A stretch of DNA of 17,690 nucleotides from Rhizopus sp. PT2906 (taxonomy: Eukaryota > Mucoromycota > Mucoromycetes > Mucorales > Rhizopodaceae). This document shows, piece by piece, positions 1 to 9,238 of the stretch. The notes beneath the pieces were generated by a model. That model searched no databases. It saw only the letters and a program-made list of their open reading frames with translations, and was not told the origin of the DNA. The translations under genes and the position numbers were made by a program. The stretch is taken from positions 1 through 17,690 of the forward strand of contig JAMYHX010000682.1 in NCBI GenBank assembly GCA_025529335.1, written 5' to 3'. Numbering within the stretch: the stretch's first letter is position 1; every line of letters begins with the position of its first letter.

Positions 1-1636
1 AATTTACAAGGTGCTGTCGAAAGAATGAGTGATGATCGCTGGGCTGCTCTTATTCAAGAATCAAAACAGACCAAACCTGTACCCCATAGACCGGCACCTC
101 CTAGACCTGCTCCTCCTCCACCTATCGCTAGACATCCTCAGGATATTCATGACATGATGGATGAATTGTCCATCAAGAGTGTAAGGTTATTTTTTTTTTC
201 GTTATGTTAGTCATCTCATTTCATTGTCGTATTAGCCCAAGTCACCCATTGATCCACGTTATTCACCTAGTGATCGTCTACCTCCTTCACCTGTAAGCTT
301 TTTCTTTTTTTTTTTTTCTGGGTCTATTTTTAAAACTAAACTCATACTTAAAAAACGTGCTAGGGATATCCCAGACCCGAACCTTCCAAGTCTCAGAGAA
401 CTCCCGCTCGTACAACAAGTTTCTCTGCTCATGATGAAAGGGTCTTGAGAGAACGTGAACGAGTGGAAATGGAAATGCGTGAAAAGGAAAAGAGATTGAG
501 AGAACAAGAAAGAACCCAGCGTGAAAGAGAAAAGGCAGCTCAACAAGTATCTGCTCCTAAAAAGAAGGTCGAGCAGCGTATCAGTACAATGAACGAGGCC
601 CAAGTGATGGAGTATCTTAGTAAAGTAACATGATAAAGATGCATGCACAAGAGACTCATTATCATATAGAAAACGTTGTTACTGCTGGTGATCCAAATGA
701 ATCTTATAAAAAACTGAAACGTGTCGGTCAAGGGTAATTCATAGATATATACAAAAAGGGGGGGAAATAGAAAGAACTCATCATATTTGTATAGTGCATC
801 TGGATCTGTTTATGTTGCCTTATCGCTTGCCACTAACACCAAGGTTGCCATTAAGCAAATGGATCTTAGTAGCCAGCCCCGTAAGGATTTGATTGTCACA
901 GAAATCTTGGTCATGAAGGAATCTCAACATCCCAATATTGTCAACTATTTGGACTCCTTCTTGATTAGAAACAATGATCTCTGGGTCGTCATGGAATATA
1001 TGGAAGGTGGTGCCTTGACAGATGTGATTGATAACAATACCATGACTGAGCAACAGATTGCCACTGTTTGCCATGAGGTAGGTTATATAAGTAAGGAGGG
1101 AATAAAAAAACTGATGAATGTTTATGTAGACAACGGCCGGTCTTTTGCACTTGCACAGTCAAAATATCCTCCACAGAGATATCAAATCAGATAACATTCT
1201 ACTGAACGCTCATGGTCAGGTCAAGATCAGTGACTTTGGTTTCTGTGCCAAGTTAACTGATCAAAGAAGAAAGCGTGCCACTATGGTAGGTACACCTTAC
1301 TGGATGGCCCCTGAAGTTGTCAAGCAAAAGGAGTACGGTGCCAAGGTTGACATTTGGTCTCTTGGTATTATGGCTATTGAAATGATCGAAAATGAGCCTC
1401 CTTATTTGGATGAAGAACCCTTGAAGGCTCTTTATTTGATCGCCACGAATGGTACACCTACGTTGAAGAACCCAGAAAGACTTTCTAAAGAACTCAAGAG
1501 TTTCTTGGCTGTCTGTTTATGTGTTGATGTTCGATCAAGAGCTACTGCTGAAGAGCTAATGCAACATGAATTCTTAAAGAAGGCAGGTCCTTTAGAAATA
1601 CTGGCACCTTTACTTAAATTCAAAAATAAACATTAA
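1..1636 (+). CDS. CLA4: PAK/Cla4-family Ser/Thr protein kinase, 3' part (5' end outside window)
   Basis: p21-activated kinase that signals downstream of Cdc42/Rac in polarity and budding/hyphal growth (family knowledge). Spliced model: <1-180, 236-292, 364-619, 670-733, 795-1077, 1130-1636; five introns, all phases close, 448 residues visible. Order: proline-rich linker (about residues 20-60), a charged Arg/Glu-rich probable coiled coil (about 100-150), then a full kinase domain. Seen: glycine loop GQGASGSVY (184-192), VAIK lysine K206, HRDIKSDN with catalytic D297, DFG D315, activation-loop T331 and GTPYWMAPE (334-342). The FCAKLTDQRRKRATMVGTPY stretch is typical of fungal Cla4/PAK. The CRIB domain, and a PH domain if it is a true Cla4 rather than a Ste20/Shk type, would lie upstream of base 1, so the Cla4 versus Ste20 assignment is not settled. 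The third intron uses the donor at 620; the downstream GT at 625 would break the frame. An AATAAA occurs at 1625-1630, just before the stop. Confidence 0.93.
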
Positions 1637-1677
1637 ATATTCTCCCCTTTTTTTTTCTTGATTTTATAACTCATCCT

Positions 1678-2525
1678 TTATTCATCATCATCGTCCCTTC
1701 TGGATCCTAATCTTTGCTTTAAGTGGTCAGGGATATCACGTTTAATAGGAGAGGCTGATCGACTACTCCTTCTTTCTCTTCGTCCTCTGCCCCGTGGTCT
1801 TCCTTCAGTCACTCGGTTTCCTAGTCGTTCAAACACACTTCGTCCATCTCCTCCGTTCTTGCTCATCCTATCTATTAATTCTCTTCGAGCTTCTGCCTTG
1901 TCTTTGGGTAATTTTTCATTCTGAATGCCATAGATCTTATAATATCGGCTTCTTTCTCTGGCTCCTTGTCGTTTTATATCTTCATCTGTTGCGATACGAA
2001 TAGATAATTGATCGCAGGTGATGTCATCAGACACAAACGGTTTAGCCTTTTGCAAGGTTTTATGGTCCATATCTGTTGCTTCAACCAATATACTTTCAGC
2101 CATCTTTTTAGCATTCTCTGCTGTATCGAATACAAGATTACCTAAGATATATATCATTAAAAAAAAAAAAAGAGTGAATAGAAGAAGAGACAAAAAAAAA
2201 CTATGCGCGTTTTTACAAGAACTGTCATCAATCCATTCAACCTTTTGTAATGTTTCAGGACGACCAGCATATGTCTTGACATCCTCCGTACTCATCTCGT
2301 TCACACCGTGCAAATAAATGGCAGTAGGTCGAGGTAAAGCTTCAAACCGATCCATGGGTTCATCAGCGACTAATTGTACGTTAGATTCGATTATGGGTTC
2401 TTCAGGAACTTGAACATCATCATTTGTCAATTCTTGTTCTAATTCCAAGTCTATATATATATTATAAATATAGTCTGATAAAAAGTTATGGTATAACCTA
2501 AGTCCATCACTTCCTTGTCATCCAT
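1678..2525 (-). CDS. NCBP3: NCBP3-like nuclear cap-binding / mRNA export protein
   Basis: Homologue of nuclear cap-binding protein subunit 3 (C17orf85), which binds capped RNA and partners NCBP1 in mRNA biogenesis and export (family knowledge). Exons on the minus strand: 2525-2498, 2450-2217, 2141-1678; 241 residues. The start is the ATG at 2525; exon 1 is only 28 nt. Seen: acidic N-terminus; an RRM-like core (about 52-92) with IYLHGVNEMSTEDV and VEWIDDSSCNLVF, matching the family's WLDD signature; a second conserved block SIRIATDEDIKRQGARERSR followed by YYKIYG (134-159); and a C-terminal Arg-rich tail with RGRGRR and RSSRSASP, ending in HLKQRLGSRRDDDDE, like the RLG repeats of the animal protein. 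It is much shorter than the human protein (about 620 aa). Intron 2 (2142-2216) is 75 nt and free of stops. Stop-to-stop distance to the kinase gene is 41 bp; starts diverge 70 bp from the next gene. Confidence 0.82.
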
Positions 2526-2595
2526 GATAATCACACAAATAAAAAAGGAAAAATTATTTCTTTCTCTCTCTCTTTCTCTTTTTTTTTATTTATAT
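2526..2595. promoter_or_regulatory. 70-bp divergent intergenic promoter region
   Basis: Lies between the ATG codons of the NCBP3-like gene (-) and the FG-GAP propeller gene (+). It holds a CT-rich tract (about 2559-2588) ending in TTTATTTATATATG directly at the + start. Such pyrimidine tracts are common just upstream of fungal start codons. Both core promoters and both 5' leaders must fit here or overlap the neighbouring gene. No specific factor site is recognised. Confidence 0.6.
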
Positions 2596-4018
2596 ATGCA
2601 ACAAACACTGGCATTCAACAAGCTGTGGTCAACAAAGTTACATGATTCTGTCAACTGTTTAGCTGTTGGAAAGCCATTTTTGGAAGACTTTAGTGAAGAA
2701 AATGACATCTTGATTGGCACAACAGCTGGACGCGTACTTATTCTGAATCAAACAAAGGTAACAAAGAGTCACTGTATGGACTAGAGAGCTAAACATCACA
2801 TGCTTTATAGCCAGTAGAGTGCTTATTAGAAACAAAAGGAGGATCTATTCAAGCCATCAAGTTACATGATCTAACAGGCTTTGGTGAATTGGATCTTGCC
2901 GTTGGTGACTGCGATGGTGTTGTTACATTGTTCTCGAGGCAAAAGATCTTAAGTAAAAGAGAGTTGGGTTCGGCTATTACGGATATTGTTGTATATAATG
3001 ACTTAGGTTAGTATTATGTATATACTCTTTATCTTCATATTAACTTTGAGGGTAGTTGGAGGATGTGAAATTATCGCAGGTGATATGGGTGGTGTAGTCA
3101 CTAGTTTCCAACAACATGATGCCTTGTGGAAAATAAATATAGCAGAAGAATCGTTAAAGTTATCTACAATCGGAATGGTACATAAATAACATTATACAAC
3201 CTGAAGAAAAAAAAAAGGCAATAACTTATGCTAGCTCCTTCCCTTTATATACCTCTCTCCTTTAGAAAGGTCGCAGATTGCCTAGTGTTCAATGTATGCT
3301 TTCGGCCATCATGAAAGATAGATATGGTATGGATATGGCCTGTTTACTTGTTTGCGATGGCTGGCCCTTTGTCCATTTTATTCAGGATGGTGAAAGATTT
3401 ATGTCATTAAAGACACCCGCAGTCATTCAATCGGTAAGCAGCACTTTTGGTAGATCAAAGAGAAGCGTATTTATATCATTTCTAGATTTGTGCAGGAAAC
3501 TTTATTGATATGAATACTATGCGAAGATTTAAGCCAATCAGTAAGGCCAGAGAGAGCCATACAAAGTTAGATGATCAGCAGATCCTATTAGGAGGGAAGG
3601 ATGGCTATATCTATATCATGATTAACTTTGAAGTAAGCATATAAAAAAATACAAACAGAGCATCATGTCCGACTCCCATTAATGTGTGTGTGTAGATATA
3701 CCCTTGGATAAAGGTTGACTTTCCTATTACGAATATTCAAAGATGGAGACCATCAGACTTCAAGGAACATGAAGTAGATCTTTTAATATGTACAGGCCAT
3801 TCGAATCAAGTACTTGTTTTCCAAAATGGAGAGGTAAAGAAAGACATTGAATATATCTTTGGAACTCATAAGACTGTAATTAGAAAATATCAACCATACA
3901 AACACTAGATTGGCCACTTGCAGTAACTTTGGGAGATGTGAATGCGGATGGAAAAGACGAACTTATACTGGGATTATTGAACCAAACGATTGATGTATAT
4001 GAATGTGAAATCAAATAA
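2596..4018 (+). CDS. FG-GAP-type beta-propeller protein, family unassigned
   Basis: Spliced model: 2596-2757, 2811-3006, 3056-3177, 3266-3433, 3486-3632, 3696-3833, 3884-4018; six introns of 48-88 nt, 355 residues, all phases close. I do not recognise a firm orthologue. The protein is built from repeated blade-like segments in which a hydrophobic strand is followed by a G-D-x-x-G-x-V/I turn: ILIGTTAGRVLIL, LDLAVGDCDGVVTLF, CEIIAGDMGGVVTSF, ILLGGKDGYIYIM, LLICTGHSNQVLVF and the last one, LGDVNADGKDELILGL (327-342), which has the Ca-loop-like DxNxDG of FG-GAP repeats. No signal peptide or membrane segment is seen, so it is probably cytosolic. Candidate relatives are ITFG2 (KICSTOR) or BBS2-like propellers, but the resemblance is general to FG-GAP/WD-like folds. 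The start at 2596 is preferred to an in-frame ATG at 2524, because that one overlaps the divergent gene's start and adds only low-complexity residues. Confidence 0.8.
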
Positions 4019-4027
4019 ATATTTATT
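4014..4027. terminator. palindromic bidirectional poly(A) signal
   Basis: AATAAATATTTATT is a perfect 14-bp palindrome that reads AATAAA on both strands. On + the AATAAA overlaps the TAA stop of the propeller gene (4016-4018). On - it lies about 14 nt past the TGA stop of the transporter gene (4044-4042). The stops of these convergent genes are only 23 bp apart, so the two 3' UTRs must overlap. Use as a poly(A) signal is inferred. Confidence 0.5.
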
Positions 4028-4041
4028 ATGTGTGTAGGGTA

Positions 4042-5698
4042 TCAACATGTTTGACTTGTTCGCTTAAGAGTCCCTTTGACTTGAAGCATCATGAAAACGC
4101 TTGCAAACATGGCTAGTGTTAAGCAAACAATGGGTAGTCGCATAGAGAATCTATCTGCAGGATTTTCACTCCAACCCATCAGTGCGACCAAAAGGACGCC
4201 TCCAATATTCCCTCCTGTAAATAGATAACCTGTAGGTATAATCTCGCTGATTGGATAAAATAGTTCACTGGCAAATTGAAAAATGGCAGGTGCAATGGCT
4301 ATTCATAAAGTAAAATAAGTTCATAAAAAATGTTGTTTATGATGATCTTTTTACCATAAGAAGCTATACCAAAGCCAATACTGATACGAATTGAGTTAAT
4401 ACAACTACACATAACTATATAATGTCTTACCATGTAATCACAACACCAACTAAGGATTGTATTTCGGTTGCAATGTACAGTCCTAGTATTGTAAATGCAG
4501 ACAAGAGTGCCAACAGTGTGCAGGATTTCCTATATTTTAGTGTCTTGTCAAGATAATAACCTGTGGAGATACTTGCGAATGACCCACCAAAGAGCATGAC
4601 AGCACCTAAAATACCGACATATTTCTCATTCATTTGGGGATGAAAGGGTGGAATGAGTATCTGTGCGAGCAAGGTGACGATTGCACATTGTCCTCCCATG
4701 ATGATACTATAAGCACCTAGCATGTAGATAAAATCCTTTTGTTTCCATAGTTTAATAGCTTGTTCGGTAGAATTCATACCAATCATCATACTGAAATTTG
4801 GTTAATAAACAACTTGCAAAGTAAAAGCAATCTACCTTCGCCAATAAGGTGGCTGTCGTTCAAATGAGACCCAGATCAGGAAGAGGACTATTAGACACAT
4901 GATACACTTTTATTAGTTAGCAATATACAGTTCCCTTATAAATAAACACATTTACCTGAATAAAGAGTAAATTTGGTATGTCTACTTTGCTAGTAGATTG
5001 CTTCACGATTATCGGTGTCAAAGCACAGCCTACGCCAATGCCTAAGTTATTAGCTGAAACAGCTATTGAAGTAGCAATGTTGACTTCATCTTCGGGAAAC
5101 CATGCGACAGCCAGCTGAGGAGGTATAGCAAGCATAAATACCTGTGCTTTTTATATAAAAAAGAATGTCAAATCCTTCTTTTCTTTTACGACTATTATCT
5201 ATATAAAATCTACCAACAGCAGCTATTGTCTGTCCTATAAATAATATAATGAACCCATAGAGCGAAGGTACTGCACCTAGCCATCGTATACAACCAGCCA
5301 ATGCATTTAAAATAGCTCCAATAAGAATACCACGTCGAAGTCCACTTCCTGGTTTATGATTAGGTATTGGATCTTCAAAGTACTTGAAAGTGAATTGAAT
5401 GGCAAAAGGGTAAATGAGCATGTATATTGAAGACAAGAAATTGATGGCATTTGTGGTGTATGTATTAGTAACTTGGAAGTAATATTGAGTAAATATATAG
5501 AGACATGGTGCAAATGTAATCCACCTAATCAACAAAAAAAATGTATAAAAAAGAGACACACAACTCATCAGCAGTTAACACAAACATTAAGGCACTTGAA
5601 AACGAAAAGAACGAAAAAGACAGCAAGATGAGCCATCTCCAGTTGTCCTTACGTTTTGTTACTAAAGGCTCAAGTTCTTCTCGACGATCAAAAAGCAT
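4042..5698 (-). CDS. SLC49/FLVCR-like major facilitator transporter
   Basis: Twelve-TM MFS protein of the SLC49 group (FLVCR1/2, MFSD7, DIRC2), whose members move heme, choline/ethanolamine or pyridoxine across membranes; the substrate here cannot be read from sequence. Exons (minus): 5698-5586, 5524-5214, 5146-4956, 4906-4836, 4790-4431, 4380-4355, 4298-4042; 442 residues, phases close. Family marks: the N-terminal FSSALMWITFAPC helix, YMLIYPF, IRWLGAVPS, IGQTIAAVAQVFMLAIPPQL (compare FLVCR GQ..CSVAQVF.LGLP.R) followed by AVAWFPEDE, then ATSIAVSANNLGIGVG in TM5, and GYYLDK in the TM8-9 loop. Both ends look cytosolic. The acceptors at 5147 and 4907 were chosen because they alone restore the conserved AQVF motif and an open TM6. 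Exon 6 is a 26-nt microexon. A CTAACTAAT branch site is visible in the intron 4907-4955. Start at ATG 5698; an upstream in-frame TTG is ignored. Confidence 0.88.
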
Positions 5699-5927
5699 AA
5701 AAAACAGAGAAAAAGAGGTCAATCTTTATCTTGCCTGTATCTGATAAAGTCAGCTACCCATCAGCTAGAAGAAAATGAGTGCGATATCAAAAGGGTCATT
5801 ACCAAGGAGATAGTAAAATTCACTTTTGCATTGAACCTATTTAATGATAACACACACAAAGTCTATTATTCGAATATCTGTTTGATGACCCTTTTTCCTC
5901 TCTCTTTCTTTCACTGGAAATAACTAA
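5699..5927. promoter_or_regulatory. upstream region of the transporter gene, with an 11-bp inverted repeat
   Basis: AT-rich leader/promoter region of the SLC49-like gene. It contains AAAAGGGTCAT at 5789-5799 and its exact reverse complement at 5885-5895, 85 bp apart, followed by a CT-rich stretch (about 5889-5913). The inverted repeat could be a paired factor site or the ends of a short non-autonomous element; nothing else supports either reading. Confidence 0.3.
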
Positions 5928-6191
5928 TGTCCTTCAGCCAATCAGATGGCTTTTAATACCAAAGACGCTTTTGGAGCTTGGATAACTACTTGTGCAGTTC
6001 AAATAAGTTAGGCTATTCTTGCTATCATATCAAAACTCTTGTCTCATTTAAGTAATGAACATGCCTACGAACAAGTGGCTAACAGAAGAGCTAGAGCCTC
6101 CTGTACAAGAGTTGTTCGACTATGTCCTAGACTGTTGAAGCATGTATTTCTTAAAAGGTGTAACCAATCCGTAGTAATAATGCGGAAATAA
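5928..6191 (+). pseudogene. broken coding relic, unknown family (one internal TAG)
   Basis: A single + frame runs 87 codons from 5928 to the TAA at 6189-6191, interrupted only by TAG at 6009-6011. The peptide on both sides looks protein-like, for example MAFNTKDAFGAWITTCAVQI before the stop and AIISKLLSHLSNEHAYEQVA after it, then an Arg-rich part (NRRARASCTRVVRL). There is no convincing start, and the upstream frame is closed by a stop. I do not recognise the family. It may be a fragment of a transposon or a lost gene. A chance open frame in AT-rich DNA cannot be excluded. Confidence 0.25.
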
Positions 6192-6493
6192 GAAGAAGAA
6201 AAAAGAGCTTGCAGCAAGCCACTTACTACAAAAGATAGTCTCTAACAAATATTGAGAAAGCAGAGAGCACACGGAATTAAAGAAAGACTGTTATAAAACC
6301 AAAAAGTCAAATCGATGAGGGCATTAAATGAATACGAAGGTAGTCACTTTATGAAGACCAAAGATGTTGCAAAATAGGCAAGGTTAAAAGCACTCTGTAC
6401 GTCTGTTCCAATATGTACACCATGTAATAAGAAGGCATAGTGCAATCTATTCAGTAAAATAAGCGTTTTAACACACGTCAATAAATAGAAAAG
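6192..6493. other. intergenic stretch, nothing recognised
   Basis: AT-rich DNA between the coding relic and the transposase remnant. No ORF, RNA gene or repeat is recognised. One end of the decayed transposon may lie here, but I could not find matching terminal inverted repeats. Confidence 0.5.
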
Positions 6494-7763
6494 CTATTCC
6501 ACACTATCAGTCAACAAGCCATAAACAGACAGGCCATGAATGCTGTTCTTCTTTGCTCTGTTTACTGCTGCTTTCATAGAAATGGCTGGTTTTACAAAGT
6601 CCTTCGGAATCATGTCTTTGTGTGTTCTATAACCTTTTTCAAACCATAGATGGTCCTCAGGTCGACTTCACTGGGTTTTTATCTCTGTCTTCATTTGGTC
6701 TAGAGATTTTCAATAGGGTTTAAATCGGGTGATTGCGCGGGTCATTACAACTTTTCAAATCCATGCTCTTCCCTCTACTTCCTTGCATAATTTGCAGTGT
6801 GAACAGGCGCATTATCTTTCATAAGGATTGAGCTTTGCAAGCTGCTGTAAAACTCCAGCAAAACTGGTTCATACACCTGCTCTACAAAATCCACTGTAGT
6901 ATGTTTGCCTTTCTTTATAAACATCAGAGATTTAATATCTGACTTCTATTTCCAATCTTCCACTCAAGATGGATCAGATAACAAGTAAGACTGAGGACCT
7001 GAGTATTTTCAAAAGAACTTTATATGACTATGGGCTTTTGCTTTTTAAAAAGGCCAATTGGAAGACGATAGAAAAATTTAGAAAGACTTCAAGAAAGAAA
7101 AAGAATGAATGCAAACTTAATGTTTACTCTAAAATAGACTTAATTTATAATGTCATAATGAATTTTTCTCTTTATTAGTCATTAAAAACGCCGTATCTGT
7201 CAACCTTAATCTGCATGAGGCGTCTACCATTTCCCCAAAAAAGAGCACCCATCTTGATTCTTGCTTTTTCTTTTTTAAGCTCCTGAATTGACAACTCTAA
7301 ATTCGAGCAAAGCTCCTGCATATAAAAAACATTTGGATAAATTGATATAATTACTTGTTTGCAAATATAGTTTTGCCTTGACTTTTCCCATAAAAGAAGT
7401 TGATTCTTCAATGTCTCTACTAGCAAGAACTTTGTGCATAGTAGGGTAAGTAATCGCTTCTACTTGCTTCAGAACATAAAAGCAGTTGACAATTTTTAAA
7501 ATACACAGTTGACATTCAAAGCTCGTCGTTTGAATTAATAGGATTACTACATCTTTTGCAGGCAATCCCGATCGAAGCGGAATGTTGAAATGGTGCATCG
7601 GTAATGTCACCATTTTTAATTTGTCGTTAATAATTTCGACCTATACGCCTTCTTTGCGAAATCTACTACACATAGATCTACGCGGCTTGTATTTACATCA
7701 TTTGAAATTCGTATGTCTAATTTCACAATTAAGTCTTCTTCTCTGGTTTTCTTCGGGATAGTA
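6494..7763 (-). mobile_element. decayed Tc1/mariner-type DNA transposon (transposase pseudogene)
   Basis: Read on the minus strand, the C-terminal half of a DDE transposase is clear: FVEQVYEPVLLEFY, then MKDNAPVHTANYARK (M at 6822), REEHGF, PAQSPDLNPIENL and, one frame over, DQMKTEIK with a tail reaching a TAG at 6494-6496. The D of KDNAPVH and the N/E of DLNPIEN are the usual second and third catalytic region. The frame is broken by TAG 6775-6777, TAA 6745-6747, TGA 6742-6744 and TAG 6700-6702, with a frameshift at the last. Upstream, pieces such as ESRWVLFFG (about 7228-7260), TMHKVLASRDIEEST and GLPAKDV (7275-7613), and a 48-codon frame ending at 7616-7618, are probably the N-terminal helix-turn-helix part and first catalytic Asp region, but this is less certain. 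No terminal repeats or TA duplications were identified, so both limits are approximate. It cannot encode active transposase. Confidence 0.7.
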
Positions 7764-9236
7764 TCCCCCTATAAATGATTGTTATCAGTAGTGTTATTAA
7801 ATTTTAGTAAATCTTTAAGCTGAATTTACCAACATAGTATTATGTTTTGCTGTTTACACAGCAAACAGAGTTAGGCACACGACACCTACACAGAGTTATG
7901 TACAATCTTTCATACAGTATATCTATATCATTTACCTTAAAAATAACCTATCTTGTAAAAGACTACTTAAAAAAAAAGACTGATCACAAAACTCACTATT
8001 CTTATAGACGCGTCATGTTCAATTCTCATTGATCATGATCAACCCATGTAATAATCCTGCTTTCTTACAAGATGATGTTGTTTTTTATGATGAACTCTCT
8101 CTGTTTTCTCAACATAATAAAGAGATACTTCTCTTATACTTCAGTGTCGTACATATTGCATAAATTCCATGTAGATGTGCTGTGCAATAGCAAAACCTTA
8201 AACGAAACAAATAAATTTATATTTATTTTAGGTTTAAAAATATTTTGTTTATTTGTTCATATGACAGTTGTGATTATATTGTTGAATACGAAGTATCAAT
8301 TAAAAAAAGAATAAATACTAGAATTAACAAGACTAAAAAAGATATATGTCGACTGACTTTGTTAAGGACTAGTATTTATACTAAATGTAAGATACTCTTC
8401 AACTGAGATCGTGAAACTTTTCATAGAGGCTTATGAATGACAGTTTGGGGCAAAGAGAGAGAGAGAGAGTTAGGACTGATCGGGTGCCTTTGATAAGACA
8501 GTGATTCCTAATAACAATGATGGATCAGAGTCATTGGATATGCGTACCTTAAAACCCAGTTCCTGGTAATTAGCTTAAATAATGATTCGCACAGTTGTTT
8601 CAAAGTAACAAGCTAAAGTCGAATAATTGCCAATAATTGCTTCATATGTGGTTAATAGTTGATCCACTAAGTATGAATACAAAATAAATAATGCTTTTAT
8701 TGCATGCGTTTGCTTTGATCAGTTCAAAAAAAGGAAAGAAGCATCTAAAAACACCTCTGGGACCAAAGGCACGTTTATTCTACAGTGAATTAAAATCCTG
8801 TTTCAGTATTTGCTTGCGTAATTGTAAATAATAATATCTTATGCGTCCTTTCGTGATATATATTATTGCTTAATCTTTTCTTTATGTGTTGGTGAAATCA
8901 TTACATTAAACTAACAATCAAATCTGATACACTGCATTTAAAAGGTGAAAGTTCTATTAGAACTGGGGGACTAACATAATGTATTGTCTTCACAAGAGTA
9001 TTATTGTATATGCTAAAAAAAATGCTCATTTAACTCTAGAAAGACACATGATGTGTTTAATTGCATTGAGGGCATGCCTGATATTAGGATGATCTACATT
9101 ATCTGTGTTTATGGCAACAAGCGAGGTTGTTATAAGGCAAGGAAATCATTAACGAGATGATAGTAACTAAAGTAAATATTCACACTTTTGCTTCAGACAA
9201 TGCATAAGATCTAAACTAGAGAATAAATAAGATCGC

Positions 9237-9238
<2 letters not shown>
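7764..9238. other. AT-rich intergenic desert
   Basis: No gene is recognised on either strand. Contains an (AG)8 tract at 8454-8469 and a short near-tandem AATAATTGCC duplication at 8622-8640. Open frames here, such as an 80-codon hydrophobic one at 8072-8314, have AT-driven composition (Phe/Ile/Asn/Lys) and no recognisable motif. Confidence 0.6.
8454..8469. repeat. (AG)8 dinucleotide microsatellite
   Basis: Eight uninterrupted AG units in non-coding DNA. Probably replication slippage; no function is inferred. Confidence 0.9.

Noticed and set aside
259..648. 129-codon open frame on the minus strand
   Set aside because: It is antisense to kinase exons and introns; its Leu/Phe/Ser-rich content mirrors the Glu/Arg-rich coiled coil on the + strand.
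2018..2317. 99-codon open frame on the + strand inside the NCBP3-like gene
   Set aside because: Shadow of the minus-strand exons and of the stop-free intron; no motif.
6969..7178. 69-codon open frame on the + strand
   Set aside because: Antisense to the transposase remnant, Lys/Asn-rich, and without any family feature.
8072..8314. 80-codon hydrophobic open frame on the + strand
   Set aside because: Composition is what random AT-rich DNA gives (Phe, Ile, Leu, Asn, Lys); no clear TM topology, splice partners or upstream signals.
8622..8640. Near-tandem AATAATTGCC duplication as a possible repeat array
   Set aside because: Only 1.9 units; chance level in AT-rich DNA and nothing like a CRISPR or satellite.
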